NCBI GenBank assembly: GCA_016930115.1
Contig: JAFGHN010000142.1
Coordinates: forward strand, 1-5,306
Length of the DNA: 5,306 nucleotides
Source: Spirochaetales bacterium
GTDB lineage: Bacteria > Spirochaetota > Spirochaetia > ARS1246
Direction: 5' to 3'
Shown here: in pieces, positions 1-4,334 of the stretch
Layout: each line of letters opens with the position of its first letter
How positions within the stretch are numbered: position 1 is the first letter of the stretch
The notes under the pieces: generated by a model
What the model saw: only the letters and a program-made list of their open reading frames with translations
Databases searched by the model: none
What the model was told of the DNA's origin: nothing
Made by a program: the position numbers and the translations under genes

Positions 1-35
1 TCGACTACCAGCACTCTCCTTTGAATCTGTTCCAT
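1..35 (-). CDS. Start of a probable response regulator / receiver-domain protein, partial
   Basis: The ATG at 35-33 opens a frame reading MEQIQRRVLVV followed by GA at the edge, which would be Asp or Glu. A short polar lead and then RVLVVD is the usual N-terminus of a two-component receiver domain, where beta strand 1 leads into the acidic pair. The gene is on the same strand as the rest of the window and lies downstream of the sigma-54 promoter with a leader of about 150 bases. No good ribosome binding site precedes the ATG, which weakens the call. A competing frame from an ATG at 174 is also open to the edge, but it looks like no family I know. Only eleven full codons are visible, so whether this is a CheY-like protein, a DNA-binding regulator or a hybrid is unknown. 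Confidence 0.5.
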   Translation of the reverse strand, partial: MEQIQRRVLVV

Positions 36-61
36 GGCCAACCAACTTATGGTTTCTTTCG

Positions 62-78
62 CTGCCGGCTTCCGGCAG
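62..78 (-). other. Leader hairpin 2 (CTGCCGG-AAG-CCGGCAG)
   Basis: A perfect 7-pair GC-rich stem with an AAG loop ends 26 bases upstream of the ATG at 35. CGAAAGAAACC follows, with no T-run, so it is not an intrinsic terminator. On the transcript it would be the most stable local structure and could influence translation of the edge gene, which has no clear Shine-Dalgarno. Confidence 0.45.
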
Positions 79-139
79 TTGAACTTCCTTAAAGACGGAA
101 TCCTTCATAAAGCTCTGCAGCTGACTTCCCTGGAAGCAT

Positions 140-154
140 AAGGCAAGATGCCTT
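140..154 (-). other. Leader hairpin 1 (AAGGCA-TCT-TGCCTT)
   Basis: The predicted sigma-54 transcript contains a perfect 6-pair stem with a 3-base loop starting about 33 bases after its start point. No U-tract follows, so it is unlikely to terminate transcription. It may be part of a structured leader. Confidence 0.4.
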
Positions 155-197
155 GTATTCTTAAAGGTTTTCATCCTTGTTCATCCGTTCTTTCTAT

Positions 198-213
198 CGC
201 AAGTTTGATGCCA
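198..213 (-). promoter_or_regulatory. Sigma-54 (-24/-12) promoter
   Basis: The minus strand reads TGGCATCAAACTTGCG. The -24 box keeps TGGCA and the -12 box keeps TTGC of the consensus TGGCACG-N4-TTGCA, with exactly 10 bases between the invariant GG (212-211) and GC (200-199). The predicted start point is near 187, pointing toward the gene that begins at 35. An AT-rich region and several dyads lie upstream, and a sigma-54 activator gene lies 240 bases upstream on the same strand. These features together support a functional promoter. Confidence 0.8.
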
Positions 214-214
214 C

Positions 215-224
215 ATCTCGAGAT
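215..224. repeat. Perfect palindrome ATCTCGAGAT abutting the -24 box
   Basis: This is a ten-base perfect palindrome ending one base from the -24 element of the sigma-54 promoter. Its position suggests an operator that could block or modulate holoenzyme binding, but a chance palindrome of this length is also possible. Next to it, AAATC-GT-GATTT (234-245) forms another dyad that runs into the eight-T tract. Confidence 0.3.
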
Positions 225-264
225 TTTACAAAGAAATCGTGATTTTTTTTGCGATATATTTGTA

Positions 265-276
265 AGTATTTATACT
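265..276. repeat. AT-rich dyad AGTAT-TT-ATACT flanked by ATTTG and CAAAT
   Basis: The inner dyad is perfect in its five-base arms. An outer pair, ATTTG at 258-262 and CAAAT at 282-286, is displaced by about 1.5 bases from the same centre. On the plus strand the same DNA gives TTGCGA (249-254), a 16-base spacer and TATACT (271-276), a fair sigma-70 promoter match. The dyad may therefore be an operator over a promoter, or simply AT-rich bendable DNA between the enhancer and the sigma-54 promoter. Confidence 0.3.
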
Positions 277-322
277 ATAAGCAAATACACCGAAAGATTT
301 TCGACGCGGAGGCCTGTAAAAC

Positions 323-335
323 GGCGGTACCCGCC
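323..335. repeat. Inverted repeat GGCGG-TAC-CCGCC
   Basis: This is a perfect five-base dyad with a 3-base centre, inside a GC-rich patch next to the AT-rich tract. It could be an operator or a small hairpin. No terminator-type T-run follows. Confidence 0.3.
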
Positions 336-348
336 CCATTTAGAGTAT

Positions 349-368
349 TCCCGGCACAGTTTCCGGGA
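349..368. repeat. Inverted repeat TCCCGG-N8-CCGGGA
   Basis: The six-base arms at 349-354 and 363-368 are perfect, with an 8-base spacer. The centre is about 170 bases upstream of the predicted sigma-54 start. This makes it a second candidate activator site, comparable in form to dyads used by Fis-type helix-turn-helix dimers. No T-run follows on either strand, so it is not a good terminator. Confidence 0.4.
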
Positions 369-373
369 GATTA

Positions 374-411
374 TGTACCATACCATGCCACGTGTGGGTG
401 GTTTTGTACCA
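374..411 (-). promoter_or_regulatory. Candidate enhancer (upstream activating) region with phased direct repeats
   Basis: TGTACCA occurs at 374-380 and again at 405-411 on the plus strand, 31 bases apart, close to three helical turns. Between them lies the element at 380-398, CCCACACGTGGCATGGTAT on the minus strand, which matches 16 of 19 bases with the site upstream of the kinase. It includes a CCAC-GT-GTGG dyad. The block lies about 190-225 bases upstream of the predicted sigma-54 start point, within the usual range for NtrC-type enhancer sites. Which protein binds is not shown. Confidence 0.4.
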
Positions 412-438
412 GTGATGTTCCGTTGAACCGTTTGTGAA

Positions 439-455
439 ATCCCGCAAGGCGGAAT
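439..455 (-). terminator. Weak intrinsic-terminator-like hairpin after the response regulator
   Basis: Read on the minus strand, ATTCCGC, loop CTT, GCGGGAT forms a 7-pair stem with one G-U pair. It starts at the last base of the regulator stop codon. Only three Ts follow before CAC, so it is a weak terminator at best. It could instead protect the 3' end of the mRNA. Confidence 0.4.
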
Positions 456-1807
456 CACTTCAGGCCAATACCGTACTTCTGGATTTTTTCCCTGAGGGTT
501 TTGCGGTTTATGCCGAGGAATTCCGCGGCCTTACTTTTGTTTCCATCAAATCGCTCGAGAGCTTTGACTATTTCCCGCATTTCTGTCTTCGCCAGATGGC
601 CGCCTTCCGCAGGCTCTGTCTGTGACTGCACCGAGAGCCCGTAATAGAGAAGATCGTCGGTTTGAATGATCTCGCCGTCAGCCATGACCACCGCGCGTTC
701 GATAGCGTTTTCGAGCTCCCTCACGTTACCGGGCCAATCGTATCGTTCGAGAGAAGCCAGCGCCTCATCCGATATACCCGTCACATTTTTCTTTCTTTTT
801 GTTCCGTATTTTTCGATAAAGTATTTCGTGAGAATGGGTATATCGTCACGCCTCTGCCTCAAAGGAGGCACGTGAATCGGTATTACACTCAGACGGTAGA
901 AAAGATCGTCCTTGAATCTCCCCTCCCGCATTTCTTCTGCCAGATCCTTGTTTGTCGCGGCGATGATCCTGACATCCACCGAAGCGGTCTGGTTGCTTCC
1001 GACTTTGGTGATCTCCCGTTCCTGAATCGCCCGGAGGAGCTTGACCTGAATTTGCGGCCCAATATTCGCCACTTCGTCAAAGAAGATAGTTCCCCCGTCG
1101 GCAAGCTCGAACTTGCCGTGCTTGGTCTCAATCGCGCCGGTAAAGGCGCCTTTGACATGGCCGAAGAGCTCGCTTTCAAACAGCGTTTCGACAAGCGCTC
1201 CGCAATCAACAACGACAAACGGCTTTTCGTTTCGCGGGCTATGCTGGTGAATCGCCCTTGCGACAAGCTCCTTCCCTACACCCGTCTCTCCTTGAATGAG
1301 AACGGTACTGCTTGAAGGCGCAACTTTGCGTACAATCTCAGTGACTTGCCTTATGGCGGCTGAGATCCCGATGATCCCGGTCGGTCCGCTCCGCTCATCA
1401 AGCTCCAGCCGCAAACAGGTATTCTCCATCGCCAGAGATTTGCCGTCGATTGCTCGTTTGGCAACGGTGAGAAGCGTATCATCAGTGAACGGCTTGGTGA
1501 GAAAATCGGTGGCGCCGATTTTCATCGCTGCCACCGCACTCTCAATCGTGGCATAGCCGGTAATGACGACGATGCCGGCGCCGGGATCGATTTCGCGAAC
1601 CACGTTCAAAACCTCCATACCGTCCATGCCCGGCATCTTGAGGTCCAGAAAAATCAAGTCATAGGACTTCTCTTTTATCTTTTCTATTCCCAGCTCTCCA
1701 TTTTCCGCGAGATCAACCTCATATCCTTCATCGGATAACGTTTGATGACAACCGATTCTTATCGATTCTTCGTCGTCTATCACGAGCACTACCGGCCGGC
1801 TTTTCAT
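455..1807 (-). CDS. NtrC-family sigma-54-dependent response regulator
   Basis: This 450-residue regulator is complete and has the classic three-part layout. The receiver domain (1 to about 120) has the acidic pair D11/D12, phospho-acceptor D55 in LDLKMPG, T83 in VITGYA and K105 in LTKPF. The AAA+ activator domain (about 143-385) has Walker A GETGVGKE (173-180), an intact GAFTGA loop (220-225) that contacts sigma-54, Walker B IFFDE (241-245), the conserved RFKDDLFYRL stretch (297-306) and WPGNVREL (358-365). A Fis-type helix-turn-helix (about 412-447, NKSKAAEFLGINRKTLREKI) closes the protein. With GAFTGA intact it should be a true sigma-54 activator acting from upstream enhancer sites. Its ATG overlaps the kinase stop as ATGA, with GAGG four bases upstream, so the pair is translationally coupled and very likely cognate. 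DEVANIG after Walker B replaces the commoner DEIGEL and is a variant known in this family. The target genes are not shown by the sequence. The best candidate is the sigma-54 promoter 240 bases downstream. Confidence 0.96.
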   Translation of the reverse strand: MKSRPVVLVIDDEESIRIGCHQTLSDEGYEVDLAENGELGIEKIKEKSYDLIFLDLKMPGMDGMEVLNVVREIDPGAGIVVITGYATIESAVAAMKIGATDFLTKPFTDDTLLTVAKRAIDGKSLAMENTCLRLELDERSGPTGIIGISAAIRQVTEIVRKVAPSSSTVLIQGETGVGKELVARAIHQHSPRNEKPFVVVDCGALVETLFESELFGHVKGAFTGAIETKHGKFELADGGTIFFDEVANIGPQIQVKLLRAIQEREITKVGSNQTASVDVRIIAATNKDLAEEMREGRFKDDLFYRLSVIPIHVPPLRQRRDDIPILTKYFIEKYGTKRKKNVTGISDEALASLERYDWPGNVRELENAIERAVVMADGEIIQTDDLLYYGLSVQSQTEPAEGGHLAKTEMREIVKALERFDGNKSKAAEFLGINRKTLREKIQKYGIGLK

Positions 1808-3729
1808 CTTTCCTCGCTCCCGGCAGAGGGCAGTTTGATAATGAAGGTTGTACCGGCTCCCAGTATACTGGAGACACTCATGCTGCCTCCATGCTTTTCA
1901 ACAATGCCGTGGCTAATGGATAATCCTAGCCCCGTTCCCTTGCCTATTTCCTTCGTCGTGAAAAACGGCTCGAAAAGACGAGGGAGAACGTCCTCCGAAA
2001 TCCCCTCTCCGGTATCGCGGAAATGTACTTCGATTTCGCCCATGGGAGTTGCCCGGGTGATCACGGTGAGCGTTCCTTCATCTTTCATGGCTTCAGCAGC
2101 GTTCACGATAATATTGACAAATACCTGTTGAATCTGCGAAGGATCAACGAGTGCGGCAGGCATATTGTCTGCGAATTCCTTGACGATTTTTATGTTATGG
2201 AACGAAGCCTGGTGTTCGAACAATTCTAACGACCGCTCGGCCAATTCGTTGATATTCGTATTCTTCAGCACGGGCTCTCTCTGGCGGGCAAAATCCAACA
2301 AACCTTGAACAATATTCTTCGCGCGGTCGGCTTCTTTGACTATTCTTTCAAGATTATCCCTCTCCCGCCCTTCGTCCGGCGTTCTCTTGAGGAGTATATT
2401 GCTCAAAAGAAGGATCCCGCCAAGAGGGTTGTTGATCTCATGAGCAACGCCCGCGGCCAGTCGTCCGATCAAAGCGAGTCTTTCGGATTTGCTAATCTCT
2501 TCCTGCGCACGTTTACGCAGTTGTCTATCCCTCTCCTTGATCGATAGCGCCATGGTGTTGAACGCCCGTCCAAGAGCGGCTATCTCCTCAGTGGAAGTGT
2601 CTATTTCGACTTGGTGAAGCAGGTCCCCTGAGGCGAGCCCATTTGCGGCAGCGAGCAGCCGATTGACCGGGCGGACAAGGCTTCTCGTGAGAAAAAAACA
2701 AATGACAATCGATAGCACTACGCCGGCAAGGGTGATCCCGATGAACATAAGAAGGGCGTTTCGCCTCATGTCCGCATAACGCTTTTCGAGCAGTCCAACA
2801 TAAAGTATGCCTATTCTTTCCCCGGTCGCGTTGGTGATCGGCTCGTATGCGGTGAAGTACCAGTCGTTGACGACGAAGGCTCGTTGAATCCAGGGCTGCC
2901 CCTCCAGAAGAACCCGCCGGTAAACATCCTCTGAAACCCGGGTACCAATAGCTCTTACCCCTTCCTCGGTCATCACGTTGGTCGATACTCGTACATCGTG
3001 CAGGAAAATTGTAGCTGTGCCGACGTCTTTTCCTCCGTATCGAGCATCGGGGTAAACGGTACTCTTTATTTTGTCGACGAGACGGAAATCGCCGTTGATA
3101 AGGGTCCCCCCGTGCAGAAACGCCGTTACGTTTCCTCCGGCGTCAAGAATCGGGGATGCCGCCTCGATCGTCATCCCTGAGGTAATTTTCGCTACATCAA
3201 AGGTTTTTGCATGTGGCGTAGCGACAAGGTCAAGAGAGGCTCGTTCCGCAAGCTCCGGTCCGTCTTTGAGAAGATCTTCCCTTGCCGTGATATCGGTGGA
3301 AACAACGTCTTTCCGTGAAGACATTGCCATGCTGAGTATTAACCTATGCGCCTGACTATCGCCCTTAACGGCCGGATTTCCCGCTCTGAAGAGGACGTTG
3401 CCAAAAATATCGGTAAGGTTCAGAAAATCAAGGGATTCAGCATGCATCACCCGTATCAATTCCGCGGCTACGTTCGCAATATCGTTTTGGGATACTGCGG
3501 TCTTAAGAAAAAACCTCCCGGCGGTATACCTGACCGTTTTCAATACTTCAGATGCCGCATGAGCGTATATCAGACGGGCAGTATTCAGATCCAGCTCTAC
3601 TTTTTCCTGGGCTTGTTTCACAATCCCGGTCCCCACCAACCGGACGCCTATGATTGCGGCTATGGTTCCACCGGTGATGATTACCAGCAGGAAACTGGCA
3701 AGCAATTTCGTTCTCAAATGCAGTATCAT
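1804..3729 (-). CDS. Membrane sensor histidine kinase with periplasmic Cache domain, HAMP and HisKA/HATPase
   Basis: This 641-residue kinase is complete. TM1 spans about 9-32 and TM2 about 325-347. Between them lies a sensor region of about 290 residues. It carries the features I associate with the Cache_3-Cache_2 type: GGKDVGTATIFLHDVRVSTN at 232-251, then GTRVSEDVYRRV, and the WYFTAYEPI and RIGILYVGLLE strands before TM2. Such domains usually bind small ligands, often carboxylates, outside the inner membrane. HAMP covers about 348-400. The HisKA H-box has AAGVAHEINNPLGG with phospho-acceptor H430. The N-box is QQVFVNIIVNAAEAM (N543), G1 is DTGEG (572-576), the F-box FEPFF (586-590) and G2 GKGTGLGLS (597-604). 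There is no PAS domain between HAMP and HisKA, so the Cache domain is probably the only input. The ATG is followed directly by a typical RTKLLASFLLV membrane anchor. An in-frame stop lies about 30 bases upstream and no better start exists. The last codons overlap the regulator start, marking it as the cognate kinase. The ligand is unknown. Confidence 0.95.
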   Translation of the reverse strand: MILHLRTKLLASFLLVIITGGTIAAIIGVRLVGTGIVKQAQEKVELDLNTARLIYAHAASEVLKTVRYTAGRFFLKTAVSQNDIANVAAELIRVMHAESLDFLNLTDIFGNVLFRAGNPAVKGDSQAHRLILSMAMSSRKDVVSTDITAREDLLKDGPELAERASLDLVATPHAKTFDVAKITSGMTIEAASPILDAGGNVTAFLHGGTLINGDFRLVDKIKSTVYPDARYGGKDVGTATIFLHDVRVSTNVMTEEGVRAIGTRVSEDVYRRVLLEGQPWIQRAFVVNDWYFTAYEPITNATGERIGILYVGLLEKRYADMRRNALLMFIGITLAGVVLSIVICFFLTRSLVRPVNRLLAAANGLASGDLLHQVEIDTSTEEIAALGRAFNTMALSIKERDRQLRKRAQEEISKSERLALIGRLAAGVAHEINNPLGGILLLSNILLKRTPDEGRERDNLERIVKEADRAKNIVQGLLDFARQREPVLKNTNINELAERSLELFEHQASFHNIKIVKEFADNMPAALVDPSQIQQVFVNIIVNAAEAMKDEGTLTVITRATPMGEIEVHFRDTGEGISEDVLPRLFEPFFTTKEIGKGTGLGLSISHGIVEKHGGSMSVSSILGAGTTFIIKLPSAGSEER

Positions 3730-3904
3730 ACGTCGTCTTAAACATATACTTTTGAGAAGAGATTAGCTACATATGCCATGCCACGCCTGGGCTTGAACCA
3801 GACCCGATTTGATCGATTGCGGATTTGTCGCCGACCAACACGATTCTTCCCGATGTGAAACCTGAAAACACCGTTGCCATGTACCGGGAGGCCGCGCAAG
3901 CAGG
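3730..3904. other. Intergenic gap between the ACT gene and the sensor kinase gene
   Basis: These 175 bases separate the ACT stop from the kinase start, with both genes on the minus strand. I see no stem followed by a T-run that would be a clear intrinsic terminator, and no convincing -35/-10 pair. Near the kinase side is the 19-base element shared with the left intergenic region (3773-3791). Just before the kinase ATG the sequence AAGACGA is only a poor ribosome binding site. Two short protein-like frames cross the gap on opposite strands, but neither has a start with a ribosome binding site. Whether the kinase gene has its own promoter or is read through from paaK-ACT cannot be settled here. 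Confidence 0.6.
3773..3791 (-). promoter_or_regulatory. Candidate regulator site or weak sigma-54 promoter upstream of the sensor kinase
   Basis: Read on the minus strand, this is CCCAGGCGTGGCATGGCAT, 44 bases upstream of the kinase ATG. It matches 16 of 19 positions in the element at 380-398. It contains a CCA-N4-TGG dyad. The embedded TGGCATG fits a sigma-54 -24 box, but the expected -12 box reads ATGTA instead of TTGCA (3768-3783), so a sigma-54 promoter here is only a weak possibility. A binding site for a shared regulator is an equally good reading. Confidence 0.35.
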
Positions 3905-4321
3905 CTAAAACGACGTAACTTCGGCGAGTCCGTTTTCCTTGATGATTCTCTGACCGAGCTTCACATCCTCCACTTTGAAAATCACCGCCGCCCTGTCCCG
4001 GTTCTTTTCGAGGGATGTGTAAAGGTATTCGATGTTCACGCCGTTCCTGCAAAAAATTTCCATAATAGTTGAAAGACCACCGGGCTTGTCTGCGACTTCA
4101 ACCGCGAGCACTTCGGTTTCCCGCGCCGTGAAGTCGCTTTTCTCGAGCACTTCGAGCGCCCGGTTGGGATTGTCGCACACAATTCTTAAAATGCCAAAGT
4201 CAGCGGTATCAGCGATGGTGATCGCCCGGAGATTTACTCCTCCGTCACTCAAGATCTTTGTAACTTCCGCAAGTCTCCCGGATACATTCTCGAGAAAAAC
4301 CGATATCTGTTTAATAGCCAC
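3905..4321 (-). CDS. Tandem ACT-domain protein (amino-acid-binding regulatory protein)
   Basis: This is a 138-residue protein made of two ACT-like domains and nothing else. The first (about 1-68) opens with IKQISVFLENVSGRLAEV and contains GVNLRAITIADTADFGILR. The second (about 71-138) contains VEVADKPGGLSTIMEIF and GVNIEYLY. ACT domains bind amino acids or similar small ligands and usually act allosterically. Stand-alone tandem ACT proteins next to PaaK are a known family, with no firmly established function that I can name. I chose the GTG start at 4321 because a strong AAGGAGG lies 5 bases upstream and the ACT fold begins at once. The frame is open further upstream to an ATG at 4402, but that extension overlaps paaK out of frame and adds a low-complexity tail. 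The gene follows paaK after 10 bases. A role in sensing aromatic amino acids or their catabolites to tune the aryl-CoA pathway is inference. Confidence 0.9.
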   Translation of the reverse strand: MAIKQISVFLENVSGRLAEVTKILSDGGVNLRAITIADTADFGILRIVCDNPNRALEVLEKSDFTARETEVLAVEVADKPGGLSTIMEIFCRNGVNIEYLYTSLEKNRDRAAVIFKVEDVKLGQRIIKENGLAEVTSF

Positions 4322-4334
4322 ACCGTCCTCCTTA
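4322..4334 (-). promoter_or_regulatory. Ribosome binding site of the ACT gene, overlapping the paaK stop
   Basis: On the minus strand the paaK stop TAA (4334-4332) runs directly into AAGGAGG (4333-4327). This is followed by a 5-base spacer and the GTG start at 4321. The full-strength Shine-Dalgarno decides the GTG start over the upstream ATG at 4402. Because the terminating ribosome sits on this site, translational coupling between the two genes is likely. Confidence 0.85.

Larger units (their letters stand above)
36..454. other. 419-base regulatory intergenic region with no convincing gene
   Basis: Between the regulator stop and the edge gene start I see no convincing protein gene. Two overlapping plus-strand frames (148-426 and 249-437) lack ribosome binding sites and family-like sequence. 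The stretch from about 181 to 300 is clearly AT-richer than the flanking genes and includes an eight-T run (243-250). The region holds a strong sigma-54 promoter, perfect inverted repeats at 62-78, 140-154, 215-224, 265-276, 323-335 and 349-368, and a direct repeat pair at 374-380 and 405-411. This is typical of an enhancer-controlled sigma-54 regulatory region. Confidence 0.75.

Noticed and set aside
125..136. CTTCC-CT-GGAAG dyad in the leader
   Set aside because: A two-base loop is too tight for an RNA hairpin of this size, and there is no other support for a function.
375..390. Sigma-54 promoter TGGCATGGTATGGTAC on the minus strand
   Set aside because: The -24 box fits, but there is no GC at the -12 position. 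It is better explained as part of the shared 19-base element.
148..437. Overlapping plus-strand frames of 92 and 62 codons (148-426 and 249-437) in the left intergenic region
   Set aside because: They have no ribosome binding sites, low-quality composition, and they cross the AT-rich tract and the sigma-54 promoter.
889..1266. 125-codon minus-strand frame inside the regulator gene
   Set aside because: It is a shifted frame of the intact regulator, rich in Ser and Arg. There is no sign of a frameshift because the main frame is complete.
662..1315. 217-codon plus-strand open frame
   Set aside because: It is antisense to the AAA+ domain of the response regulator. Long antisense frames are common opposite conserved coding regions, and nothing in it resembles a protein family.
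3767..3907. Readthrough of the ACT gene TAG stop (for example as pyrrolysine) into a 45-residue extension
   Set aside because: The 138-residue product already has the normal length of this family and ends after a complete second ACT domain, so TAG is best read as a normal stop.
3738..4052. 104-codon minus-strand frame overlapping the ACT gene
   Set aside because: It is out of frame with the complete ACT protein, has an Arg/Gly-rich composition and no ribosome binding site.
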